Assembly (NCBI RefSeq): GCF_002575655.3
Contig: NC_053035.3
Span: forward strand, 88,003,322-88,067,321
Length of the DNA stretch: 64,000 nucleotides
DNA from: Aegilops tauschii subsp. strangulata
Lineage: Eukaryota > Streptophyta > Magnoliopsida > Poales > Poaceae
Reading direction: 5' to 3'
Below are positions 10,764 through 20,265 of this stretch, piece after piece. Numbering within the stretch: the first letter of the stretch is position 1; the number at the start of each line of letters is the position of its first letter. The notes under the pieces are model-generated. The model was not told where the DNA came from, did not search any database, and saw nothing but the letters and a program-made list of their open reading frames with translations. The position numbers were made by a program, and so were the translations under genes.

Positions 10764-11170
10764 TACTAGTGCATTGACTATAAAAAGCAATTAAAGTGCC
10801 TATTGGGGACCATGCCAATCTGATTCCTATTATGTATATATCCCTAAACCCTAATATATTGCATCCTTATACACAATCTGATTCGTATTATGTAGGCTAT
10901 AGACTTCTTAAACAAAATGTATCTGCCACAATATAGACTATAGACTTCTTAAACCTTATGTATCCACCACTATAGCTGTTTAATATAATTCTCTCCACCA
11001 CTCCAACTTGTGTCAGCAAACTAACCTCCCGATTCATTTCTTTCTCCCCATTCTTGTGGGAACTTGCCTTTTGATTGTTACCAATGTCTGTTAGTTGTCA
11101 CCAAGTGGATTTGTATGAGTTTCTTTGTCTAGTTATTGTGACACCTCTAATATTACATGTTGTTTTGATT

Positions 11171-12439
11171 TGTTGAGATTAATATGATGTATCTACACAT
11201 GCATAACAACACTCCTGTGACAAGGCTCCTCCCTGGCGTGGAAGAGAAGTTTTGAGGCTTAGACAAGTTCTGTTTATTTCATGCTTGATTTTGGTGGAGT
11301 ACATGAGTCCCTTCTGTAGGGAGAGAAGACTTGACTTGACCACCAAAAATAGTGTCTCTACTATCCTAACAAACTCTTATCTCTCCTTTTTTTAAAATTA
11401 AACATATATCTTTTCCTATCGCTTTGACTCTATCTTTAGTTCTTTAGTATCTTCTTTGATTCTGCTGGTTTTTGACTAGGACGTGTGTTACATAACAATT
11501 GCGTTGGATGTGCCATACTTTTAGGCCATAACATTACAACCCTTTTTGCTAGACAGCTGGCATCTGGGGTTCCATTTCTAGAAGCCACCTTGTTGAGGGG
11601 GAGTGAAGTCTGCGTCTATTGCTGATGATCAAATGATGTCCATCCCCAGGAGCCTGAACCTGAATGGATCATTTTTGTACAAGAGCCTGCCCAGGCCCAC
11701 ACTGGTCATGCCAGGATAAAGTGCCACTGTGCCACACTCAGGAGAAAGTGGCATTCCCAAGGAGAAAGTGCATTCCCAAAGTGACAGCCGAAGCGGTTGA
11801 CAAAACTCTTACCAAATCCTGTTCAAATTTCCTAATACACTAGAAATGGTTCCAGACTTCCAGGTCTTCATGGCCTTTGAAGAGCCCTAGGCGACGAAGT
11901 CATGAAGCCCGCCATGTCACGACGCTCACTAACTAAGCATCGTAAACCCTGCTGCTAGCCATCTGATACCAAATGTTAACCTTGATCCACAACAAGATAC
12001 TTTGGGTAGGATAATGGTTTGAAGCTCGGGGATATGTCACTCGGCCTCTACAATCTGGTGACAGGGCTCTTCCTGTTGTGGAAGAGAGGCTTTGGGCTTA
12101 GGAGACTTCTCTTTTTTTTCCATTTTATGTTAGCAGAGTATAAGGATCCCTTATTGGCAATCTCCACTTACCCAAATTATCCTTCTTTTTGCTACGTTCA
12201 TAAGTATAAGATGTTTTGGATATTTCAATATGGACTACATAAAGACTGAAATGAGTGAACAAACAGACTAAAATAAGTCTATATACATCCGAATCGGAAA
12301 GAAAGTTAGAACATCTTATATTTGTGAACAATGGGAGTATTAAACATTTCCTACTACAATAACTTTCTCTTTAGTGTCTTCTAATCCTACTGGTTTCTTG
12401 CTAGGATGTATGTTACATTGTTACTTTTAGCCCATAACA
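11171..12439 (-). mobile_element. Candidate small LTR element (TRIM-like) in the intron
   Basis: Two diverged direct repeats flank about 440 bp. The right one, 11974-12439, starts TGTTAAC and ends CCCATAACA; the left one ends GGCCATAACA at 11533 and starts near 11171. They share blocks such as GTGGAAGAGA, the CTTTAGT…CTTCT segment and CTAGGA-GT-TGTTACAT. Next to the right copy, inside the element, is ATCTGATACCA (11961-11971), the complement of a TGGTATCAGAT initiator-tRNA primer-binding site, implying a minus-strand element. There is no coding sequence. The left edge is uncertain and no matching 5-bp duplication was found. Confidence 0.5.
12180..12341. mobile_element. Degenerate Stowaway-like MITE
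   Basis: Contains TATAAGATGTTTTGGATATT, TATGGACTACAT, ATGAGTGAACAAACA and GTCTATATACATCCG followed by the inverse ACATCTTATATTTGTGAAC. This is the typical internal arrangement of Triticeae Stowaway elements with worn ends. It lies inside the right repeat of the TRIM-like element. Confidence 0.65.
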
Positions 12440-12549
12440 GTAAATGGAGTCCTTTCCTTGAAACTTCTCTTCTGGTAGAGCTACTTATATATGCATTGTC
12501 CATTGACAATTCTATAATATTTCTGACGTATATTGGGTTTTCGTTTCAG

Positions 12550-13012
12550 GGTCATCATCGTTATCCAACTTGAAATGGTGCAAACTGACTGCACACTGAT
12601 CGGGAGTCCTTCAAGTTATCAGGTCAATGCTGCCCAACCAAATATCAGATCCTGTTCTGGTAGCCTAGGCATCCATGGGTCAAGGGCTGAGCAAGGTATT
12701 AATGACATGGCATTTTCTCCTGATCAGACTCTGTTGCGCTCTTCTATTGCCGCAAGGGCCGAAAATGCTGTGAACAATCTGCCGTTCAGTGGACTTCATG
12801 GTTCAGTGCTAAAGCAAAACACAATAAATGCCAAGATGCAGCAGCTTTCACTGAACTCTCATCAAGGGAAAATGCCTGCAGTTCGTCCCACTGGTTGGAG
12901 CTTTGGCCCTCGCCCTGCAGAGTTTTCGTGTGAGCAGCCACCTCCAGTATGTGTGAATAGAGGATCTGTTCCTAACAATGGCACTCCTTCTGTCATCCCT
13001 ATCGCTCCTTGA
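12550..13012 (+). pseudogene. RPA1: RPA1-like exon 2, linker region up to the frameshift
   Basis: Begins VIIVIQLEM, completing the RPA70N fold, then a low-complexity Ser/Gln/Asn-rich linker of about 145 residues as in plant RPA70, ending at VIPIAP and a TGA (13010-13012). One more T before that TGA would restore the LNPYQ start of DBD-A, so a single-base deletion best explains the stop. If translated it would give a truncated protein with the protein-interaction domain but no DNA-binding domains. Confidence 0.75.
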
Positions 13013-13143
13013 ACCCATACCAAGGTAAATGGACAATCAAGGGTAGGGTCACTGCAAAGACTGATCACTGCCACGGGAGAGCCTTATCCTTTGATCTCCT
13101 TGATGCATAGGGTGGAGAAATTCGTGCAACATGCTTTGGTTCG

Positions 13144-14718
13144 ATGGTTGCCCAGTTCTCTGACCAACTTGTTGTTGGAAATGTGTATTTCATATCTGGA
13201 GGATTGTTGGAACCAGCACAGAAGTTGTTTAACCATTTAAACAATGCGTATGAACTGATTTTGGATAGTTCAACATCTATAGAAATTTGTTCCAGTGACG
13301 ACAGCGACATCCCTTGGCAGCAATACAATTTCCAACATATCAGTGAAATAGTAAGTATGGAAAGTGGATTCATGGTTGATTTGCTTGGGGTTGTTACATC
13401 AGTTAGCCCTTCTGTTATAATAATGCGGAAGGATGGCACAGAAACCCAGAAAAGAACCCTTCAACTGAAGGACATGTCTGGTTGTAGTGTGGAAATAACA
13501 TTATGGGGGAGTGTCTGTAATGCTGAAGGTCAGCAGCTGCACTCGATGTGCATTTCTGGCTCTAATCCTATACTTGCCTTGAAAGGTGGCCGCATCTGTG
13601 AATTCAACGGCAAAACTGTGGGAACAGTCAGCTCAAGCTTGTTAAAAATAAATCCAGACTTGCCTGATGCAGAAAAGCTGATGCAGTGGTACATAACTGA
13701 AGGGAAATTAGTGGTTTGCACTTCTTTATCTCAGGACATCTCAAGCGTGGGCAAGATGTATATGCGAAAAACAGTTGCGCAGATCAAGGACGAGAACTTG
13801 GGGCGATCAGATCAGCCAGATTGGGTCACTGTTGAAGCTACAATTTCACACATCAAAACTGAGAAATTTTCTTATCCAGCTTGCACAAGGGAGGTTAATG
13901 GTAAGCGCTGCAACAGAAAGGTAACAAATAATGGTGATGGGATGTGGCATTGTCCCAAATGCCAGCAGAGCTCTCAAAATTGTGAGTACCGACACTTGTT
14001 TCAGTGTAAGATCCAGGATCACACTGGGACTACCAATGCTACTGCATTCCAAGAAGCTGGCCAGGAAATAATTGGCATCTCAGCGGAAGAGCTTTTCATG
14101 ATTAAAAATGTAGATCTAGATGACGCACGATTTGCAGAAATAATACATGGTGCCTGTTATCAGCAATTTCTGTTGAAGCTGAAAGTCATGGAAGAAACCT
14201 TCGGTGATGAACCGCGCGTGGAAGTCAGCATCATGAAGGCTGAAAGATTGGACCACACATCAAACAAGAGTCGTATTTTTGATCTTGGAGCATTCGATGG
14301 CCTTTGGGCGGATGGCCAAGGCTCAGCACCTGGTGTGAATGGTGTTGCTACTGCTGTGAATGCTGGTTTCACCAACTCAGACGCCGGACGGCAAGCTAAG
14401 GTATCTGGCGGGATGCCTAATGCAGCACCATCAGCAGCACGATATGCCTGCAGTACATGTGGCTCCACTGGGCACAACGTGCAGAACTGCCCTGCAGCCA
14501 TGGATATCCAGCTAGCAGCAACAGGTTGGGGCTTCACGCCGAGTTCATATGGCTCTTCTGCATCCGATGCTCGCCTGTGCTGCAAGTGCAATCAGCTTGG
14601 GCACTGGGCTAGAGACTGTCCAGGGCAGGCCACCTCGTACGGCTCTTCTGCATCCAAAGCTCAGCTGTGCTGCAAATGCAATCAGCCTGGGCACTGGGCT
14701 AGAGACTGTCCGGTGTAG
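13144..14718 (+). CDS. RPA1: RPA1-like DBD-B, DBD-C and zinc knuckles (longest open frame)
   Basis: An open frame of 524 codons. Residues ~1-45 are the end of DBD-A (QLVVGNVYFISGG). DBD-B follows at ~58-160 (SGFMVDLLGVVTSVSP, LQLKDMSGCSVEITLWG). DBD-C lies at ~225-375 with a zinc site C-x8-C-x13-C-x2-C (C of PACTR, GKRC, WHC and PKC). The C-terminus has three CCHC knuckles (C-x2-C-x4-H-x4-C): CSTCGSTGHNVQNC, CCKCNQLGHWARDC and CCKCNQPGHWARDC. The in-frame TAG at 13108 lies 36 bases upstream, so the ATG at 13144 is only the first methionine after it and not a native start. DBD-A is essential for high-affinity binding, so a protein from this frame would be partial. Confidence 0.85.
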   Translation: MVAQFSDQLVVGNVYFISGGLLEPAQKLFNHLNNAYELILDSSTSIEICSSDDSDIPWQQYNFQHISEIVSMESGFMVDLLGVVTSVSPSVIIMRKDGTETQKRTLQLKDMSGCSVEITLWGSVCNAEGQQLHSMCISGSNPILALKGGRICEFNGKTVGTVSSSLLKINPDLPDAEKLMQWYITEGKLVVCTSLSQDISSVGKMYMRKTVAQIKDENLGRSDQPDWVTVEATISHIKTEKFSYPACTREVNGKRCNRKVTNNGDGMWHCPKCQQSSQNCEYRHLFQCKIQDHTGTTNATAFQEAGQEIIGISAEELFMIKNVDLDDARFAEIIHGACYQQFLLKLKVMEETFGDEPRVEVSIMKAERLDHTSNKSRIFDLGAFDGLWADGQGSAPGVNGVATAVNAGFTNSDAGRQAKVSGGMPNAAPSAARYACSTCGSTGHNVQNCPAAMDIQLAATGWGFTPSSYGSSASDARLCCKCNQLGHWARDCPGQATSYGSSASKAQLCCKCNQPGHWARDCPV

Positions 14719-14820
14719 GCCGCCTCGCATGGCTCTTCAGCTGGAAACGACAACGGCAGCCTTGGTTTCTGCTTCAGATGTAATCAGTTTGGGCACTGTC
14801 CTAGTGACTGCCCAGCTCCC
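14551..14820 (+). repeat. 90-bp tandem modules encoding zinc knuckles
   Basis: The block beginning GGCTCTTCTGCATCC starts at 14551, 14641 and 14731, an exact 90-bp (30-codon) period. Each unit encodes a Ser-rich linker and one CCHC knuckle. The first two are inside the open frame; the third lies just past the TAG at 14716-14718 and still reads CFRCNQFGHCPSDC in the same frame. A further, badly worn unit follows to about 14917 (GFKNNQPVHLAGL), having lost its cysteines. Confidence 0.85.
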
Positions 14821-14917
14821 TACTCTTTTGCAGGTGCTAACGGCGGCGCGGGTGGTGTGGGCTTCAAAAATAATCAGCCTGTGCACCTTGCTGGACTGTC
14901 CAGCTCAGGCTAGTGCC

Positions 14918-16070
14918 CCTCCAGCGGCGGGCTTGTGGGAACGGTGCTGCGCCGCATCAGGAGGATGCCTATGTTGGTAATGTCTGAAGTACTCTGCCCA
15001 TCATGTAGCATCTTGATTTGGCTTAGTTGCGTGTTTTGTACAGTGTGTTAAATCTACCTGCTCTGTGGCTTGCTATCGTTGTTCACTTGCTACGTACATA
15101 TGTATGGACCTTGTATTAGCGCTTTATTAAGCTTTATATAATCAACGTATGTTAAGTAGCATGTCGTTGCATTTCTGGTATTTTGCGGTGCGATTTGCTT
15201 GTTATATGCCTCTATTCAGTGCAGATCTCAGCCCACCGTTTACAAGTAGGCTAAGTCAGTTCAATGTTCTGATTATTAGACCTCTTTGTAGCATTGCATA
15301 TTTTCTGTTGGACCGGTTGTTATTTGGGTGATGCATCATCGGCACATGCCGGAGAGAGTCACCGTGCCACTGGAGTGTGCATTGCAAGTCGGATCCATGG
15401 TCCAACGGCATTGCAGTTGTAGTGGCCGCTCAATCCTCCAATCCTCCCACGGACCCACGGAAGAACCTACAGCATGCCGAAGACGAGATCCTGATCCTCT
15501 GCCTGTCGTGGAACTCACAGCATGCTGAAGACGAACCCGTGGAGGAACCAGACCAGCTCGCCATGTTGGCACGGCACGAGCATCGCAACGGTGCGTCGAA
15601 GCATGGCACGCAGCAGTCCTGCCAGGACGGAGCTCGTCTACTCGCTCGCCGCCTGCTACTACTGCTCCGAGGAGGACATCCAACTGCAGGTGATGGAGGG
15701 GAACAAGGAGCTCGATGGCGAAAAAGGCTACCACTACAGATACGGCGCGTGGCGGCGGTTGGACCGTTGCGCTGTTGAGCTCGGATTGATGTACATCTGC
15801 GGGTGATCGGTCACCCCTTGTTTTTCCACGTCCAAAGCAGTCCTCCTCATATCCCTCCTTCAAATCCATATAAGCCATATAACGTGGTAAGCACTATGTA
15901 GATCAACATAGCAACATAGGAATATAGCATCATATCATACATACATAGGGTATTAAAATTTTGCACAATCATACGCCAAAAAGCAAGTTCATCCACTTGG
16001 ATATAGTATAGATTAACTAAAATGCTAGCTAGATCGACTAATTAAATGAAGATGGGCGGGAAAAAAAATC
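14918..16070. other. 3' flank of the RPA1-like gene; one unexplained small frame
   Basis: 14918-15330 is probably the 3' untranslated and flanking region. A GC-rich patch at 15360-15810 has overlapping open frames on both strands. The plus frame at 15522-15806 contains RTELVYSLAACYYCSEEDIQ and could be a gene fragment, but I recognise no family and it overlaps an equally long minus frame, so I do not call it. The rest is AT-rich with no feature. Confidence 0.35.
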
Positions 16071-16706
16071 CTATGAGACCAGGTCGCCAGCTCGTGAGAC
16101 CCACCTCGGTGGATGACACTTGATATTGACAATCTCAAAGTACGTAATCCCACTTTGCCCAATTACCCATTCCTGATTTCAATTCCCCATTCCTGATTTC
16201 AATTCCCGATTCCAATCATGTACAGGGATACCTACGTAACTCTCACCCCACCAGCTAGAGTGCGCGTGCTGCTCTCATCAATGGCGGCGCCGGATAACCT
16301 TGTCGCCGGCGGCCTGAACCACGCGACCAAGACCTGTCGGCCATGGCCACGCCGAATGTACTTGTACTCATCGCTAGCGACCGCGTGCCCCCATGCTACC
16401 ATGACACCCCATCCATGGTCGTGCCAGACGATCGCGACGCAGGTGGTCATGTGGCACAATGTTACATTGACTTCTCGTCCATGGGTGTGCAGAACGACCT
16501 CGTCCCCGGTAGACACGCAATGTGACGCCGGATTCGTCCACGACGGCGGAGTCCCGGCCGGTGGTTCCAGTGTCAGCTAGCCCTCATGTTCGTCTACGAC
16601 TCTTCCTCTCCCGGTGTGTGATCCATGCAAAGCTAGGCTGGTTGAATGATTACAGTAGCGAAAATGCTACCCTTACAGTAGTCCGCTGCTTACACCAATG
16701 GTAAAG

Positions 16707-16845
16707 TGAAGATTATTGAATTCTGAATATGTTTTAGGGCCTCGAAGGGCTGTTTATATAAGATACAAAACTTGGGGGCCAAGGATAGTAGAGATAGATT
16801 ACAACTTGAACTACCAAATATACAAACCGAATATATACTCTAATA
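16707..16845 (-). repeat. Copia 3' LTR (139 bp)
   Basis: Direct repeat of 21398-21536 with one mismatch. A polypurine tract adjoins it on the coding strand (GCGGGGGG, plus-strand 16846-16853). Confidence 0.95.
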
Positions 16846-16999
16846 CCCCCCGCAGTGTCAACATCAGGTGTAACGATGTTGAGACTGGAGCGAATGCCAG
16901 TGAATGCTACAGTGGGGAGCCCCTTGGTGAAAATATCAGCAATTGCACAGTTGTAGGAACATGAAGCACATGGACGTCGCCAAGAGCCACTTTTTAACG

Positions 17000-17721
17000 A
17001 ACAAAATGAATATCAATCTCGATGTGTTTTGTGCGGCGATTCTGAACCGGATTGGACGCCATGTAGACTGCAGAAATCTTGTCACAATAAACAATAGTTG
17101 CACGCTCGATGGTCGATGGAGCTCAACCAGAAGCTGACGGAGCCACACTGCCTCGGCCACAGAATGAGCAACAGACCGATATTCAGCTTCTGCAGAAGAT
17201 CTGGAAACTGTAACCTGCCTTTTAGAAGACTAAGAAACAAGATTGTCACCCAAATAAACACAAAATCCGGATGTAGATCATCGAGTATCTGGACAACCCG
17301 CCCAGTCTGCATCAGAATAAACTGTCAAGGTTGTTGGAGAGGAAGAGTTAAGAAGAAGACCATGATCAATAGTACCTTTGAGATACCGAAGTATTCTCTT
17401 GACATGAGAAAAATGAGGAACACGGGGATCATGCATATATAAGCACGCTTGTTGAACAGAATAAGATATATCAGGATGAGTGAGAGTGGCATATTGGAGA
17501 GCACCAGTCATACTGCAATATAGAGTAGGATCAGAAAAAGGGTCACCGTCGGCCGACAACTTGGTACCAACGTCGACCGGCGTACGACAGGGTTGACAGT
17601 CAGTCATCCCCGCACGAGAGAGCAAGTCAAGAAGGTACTGCCGTTGAGAGAGAAAGAGTGTAGATGAAGTGCGGGAGACAGTGATCCCAAGAAAGTGATG
17701 AAGAGGACCAAGATCAGTCAT
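17000..17721 (-). pseudogene. Copia RNase H region, frameshifted
   Basis: The frame 17278-17721 starts with the end of reverse transcriptase (TDLGPLHHFLGITV) and runs through LTHPDISYSVQQ and HVKRILRYLKGT to YSDADWAGCPDTR, then stops. The remainder of RNase H, including [10 protein letters not shown], is found in other frames down to about 17000. The domain degrades the RNA strand of the RNA-DNA hybrid during reverse transcription. The break after CPDTR and further stops make it non-functional. Confidence 0.85.
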
Positions 17722-18455
17722 GGAAATTCACGATTAAGAGAAGAGATAATATGTTGTAAAAAGGAATCAGAAGAGGCAGTGAGAATTATATCGTCAACAT
17801 ATAGGAGAAGATATGCAGTATGAGAGGAGGAACGAAAAATAAAGAGAGAGGAATCGAATTTAGATGGGGTAAAACCTAATGTGTCAATAAAGGTGGTGAA
17901 GCGATGAAACCAAGCACGAGGAGCTTGTTTAGGACCGTACAGAGATTTGTGAAGAAGACAAACAAAATCAGGAGAAGAGGAATTCTCAAAACCTGAAGGT
18001 TGTTGACAATAGAAAGTTTCATTGAGAGTGCCATGTAGGAAAGCATTTTTAACATTTAATTGATGAATCGGCCAAGAGGAGGAGACAGCAAGACTGAGAA
18101 CAACACGAATGGTACTAGGTTTTACAACCGGAGAAAAGGTCTCATCAAAATCAACACCGTGTTGCTGAGAAAAACCACGACATACCCAACGAGCTTTATA
18201 ACGAGCAAGAGTACCATCAGCATGAAATTTGTGACGGAAAACCCATTTGCCGGAAACAACATTGACACCGGGTGGTTTGGGAACGAGAGTCCAGGTGTTA
18301 TTTTGTTGAAGAGCATGAAACTCATCACGCATAGCAGAATGCCAGAGAGGATCGAGAAGAGCACGTTTATAAGAGGTAGGAATAGGGGAGACAGTGGGAA
18401 TGGCCGTGAGATTAAGACGTCGTGTAAGCACGCTTACCACGAGTGCACATGACAT
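17718..18455 (-). pseudogene. Copia reverse transcriptase, motif A aspartate lost
   Basis: Carries the Copia RT signature: NTWTLVPKPPGVNVV, KWVFRHKFHADG, RYKARWVCRGFSQ, DETFSPVVKPSTIR, SLYGPKQAPRAW and the YVDDIIL catalytic box. In motif A, where the family has Leu-Asp-Val, this copy has Leu-Asn-Val (AAT on the coding strand, plus-strand 18054-18056), removing a catalytic aspartate. The frame breaks from its upstream neighbour near 18420 and stops at 17718 where RNase H should continue. The enzyme would be inactive even without the frameshifts. Confidence 0.88.
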
Positions 18456-18873
18456 GATCGTTGGCCGGAGGTATTATAGGAACAGCATTGGACGGAAGAG
18501 GCGGTGTGGAGGAAGAAGAGGAAGAAGGAGAAGCGACAACAGGGGAGATAGGCATGGGAGGAGAGGTAGCTGCCGTCAAGGGAGGAGTGGAGGGCGCGGA
18601 AGGCTGTGGTGAAGGAGGGGTGGGCGGCGCGGAAGGCTGCTGTGGAGTTATGGGAGGCTGCTGTGGTGGCTGTTGCTCCGCAGCAATAGAGGTAGGAGTT
18701 AGACGAGGGAGGAGAGAAGATGAAGAATGGACAGGGGATGGTTGGGGCGTAGGTGATGATTTTGTGGCAGCGTAGGGAAAAGTGTGCGTCAAAGACGACG
18801 TGACGGGAAATAATGACACGACCGGATGAGGGATCGAAGCAACGAGAGCCCTTATGATCATCGGAGAGACCAA
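18412..18873 (-). pseudogene. Copia integrase C-terminal and Ser/Pro-rich linker
   Basis: A Ser/Pro-rich stretch links the integrase core to reverse transcriptase and ends in MCTRGKRAYTTS, a worn form of the MVTRAK-G motif that begins the Copia RT region. The next part of pol continues in another frame near 18420. Between 18873 and 19040 the integrase tail (LLLNIRPTKTCPLY and a VFGCLCFP-type segment) is found in yet another frame. Confidence 0.7.
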
Positions 18874-19038
18874 GATAGATGCAGGGTAAAGATCGAGGTT
18901 CTAGTTTATGAGAGGTCGTAGAAGTGATGTTGGGAAAACAGAGACAACCAAAAACGTGGAGAGAAAGATAGTCGGGATGTGAAAGAAAGAGGGATTGAAA
19001 AGGAGTGTAGAGAGGACATGTTTTGGTTGGTCTAATAT

Positions 19039-20211
19039 TTAGAAGAAGTGTGGCAGTACGTAGTGCTTCAACAAAAAATGGGGAGGAAGAGAAGCTTGAA
19101 TAAGCAAGGTGCGAAGAATATCATTGATGGAGCGAAGAGAGCGTTCTGCTTTACCGTTTTGAGGGGATGTATAGGGGCAAGAAAAGCGAAGGAGTATGCC
19201 AAGAGAAAGAAAGAAAGTGCGATTGTGAGTTTTATCAAATTCACGTCCATTGTCACATTGAATAAAGTGTATTGGAAGACCAAAGTGGTTTAGAACATAT
19301 TGACGAAAATTGAGAAAAAATGGGTGTACGTCGGACTTGGCTCGGAGAGGAAAGGTCCAAACATAATGGGAATAATCATCAAGAATTACAAGATAGTATT
19401 TATAACCAGAAACACTAGGAATTGGAGAGGTCCATAGATCACAATGTAGTAATTCAAAAGGAAAAGTACTAATAGTAGAGGAGGTACCAAATGGTAGTCT
19501 AACATGTTTGCCACATTGACATGCATTACAAAGAGAGGAATCATGAGAGACACTAGAACTAGGGATACAAAATTCCTGTAATAATGATGATAGTGTAGCT
19601 TTATTAGGATGACCAAGCCGACGATGCCATAGATCAACTGATGCAAGCATGGCGCGAGGAGTGGAAGTGGGGGCGCCATGAAGAGGATAAAGATCGCCTG
19701 TGCTATTGTACCGAGCTAGAACCTCCCCCGTTTTCAGATCCTTCACAGATAAACCAAAGGGGTCAAAGGTAAGAATAACTTGATTATCGATGGTAAACTG
19801 ACGAACGGAGATAAGATTAGCAATTAAAGATGGGACTACAAGAAAGTTACATAAAAGAAAATTGTTAGAAGAATAGGGGATGTAAGAGTCACCGGTGCAA
19901 GAGACAAGAATAGTGGAACCATCACCGATGGTAATGGAAGAAAAAGAAGAAGGAAAACAAGCTGACAAAAAATTCATATTTGAAGACATATGCGTGGATG
20001 CACCAGAATCGAATATCCAATCCGTACCGTCGTTGTTGAGGGTGAAATTGTTCATGGCGGCGATGAAGGCAGCCTGATCCCAGCTTGGCGATGTTGTCGA
20101 AGGAGAGGGGGCAGGCACGTTCATTGGTGCATGCTGACCGTATGCGTACGGTGACGGGGTCGAAGGAGCACCTAGCGCATAGGGAACCAGGGCGTAGCCG
20201 GGCGGAAGCAC
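19039..20211 (-). pseudogene. Copia protease, GAG-pre-integrase and integrase core
   Basis: The frame holds the aspartic protease site WIFDSGASTHMSS, the integrase zinc-binding segment (LWHRRLGHPNK … SLCNACQCGKH, an HHCC pattern) and the integrase core with HCDLW, CDNGREF and the glutamate of NGKAERS. It ends prematurely near 19040; one T lost from a T-run around 19072-19078 explains the shift, because the expected ALRTATLLLN continues in the neighbouring frame. It is in the same frame as gag upstream, separated only by one TGA, so it needs no methionine; the first codon at 20211 is GTG. Confidence 0.9.
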
Positions 20212-20265
20212 GGGGGCGCCGGGCGGGGTCGGTATAGTAGTGGCGGTGTAGACGTGAGCCGGCGG

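Larger units (their letters stand above)
9713..12549 (+). other. RPA1-like intron 1 (2837 bp) loaded with small transposons
   Basis: Donor GTGACG at 9713 and acceptor TTTCGTTTCAG ending at 12549; the splice keeps the reading frame. Inside are a 51-bp Stowaway remnant, a 91-bp Stowaway MITE and a pair of diverged direct repeats resembling the LTRs of a small retroelement, the right copy itself containing a Stowaway relic. Small open frames here are not genes. Confidence 0.8.
9438..14917 (+). pseudogene. RPA1: RPA1 (RPA70) large-subunit homologue with zinc-knuckle tail, probably decaying
   Basis: Replication protein A large subunit binds single-stranded DNA in replication, repair and recombination in the nucleus. 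Exon 1 encodes the N-terminal RPA70N domain. After a 2.8 kb intron come the linker, DBD-A, DBD-B, zinc-containing DBD-C and a C-terminal CCHC zinc-knuckle array, the layout of plant RPA1 paralogues of the knuckle-bearing type. Lesions on the straightforward exon model: loss of one T creating TGA at 13010-13012 just before the LNPYQ start of DBD-A; DBD-A roughly eight codons short around 13065-13080; TAG at 13108-13110 where the family has aspartate; and CAG-to-TAG at 14716-14718, after which a fourth knuckle continues in frame. DBD-B and DBD-C remain clean. An intact paralogue probably exists elsewhere; alternatively some lesions may be assembly errors. Confidence 0.8.

Noticed and set aside
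13025..13110. A possible short intron (GTAAAT…GCATAG) in the RPA1-like gene that would remove one of the stops
   Set aside because: The segment encodes conserved DBD-A residues (KWTIKGRVTAK, LSFDLLDA), so it is exonic by homology; the TGA at 13010 would remain in any case.
15336..15878. Long minus-strand open frame (180 codons) downstream of the RPA1-like gene
   Set aside because: No recognisable domain, Arg/His-rich composition typical of the reverse reading of GC-rich DNA, and it overlaps an equally plausible plus frame.
16165..16215. Short tandem CATTCCTGATTTCAATTCCC units as a possible regulatory array
   Set aside because: Only about two and a half units, lying just inside the terminal repeat of a DNA element; more likely subterminal transposon repeats.
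19895..20077. Plus-strand frames across the Copia element (for example 19048-19293 and 20608-20805)
   Set aside because: Shadows of the minus-strand pol and gag frames.
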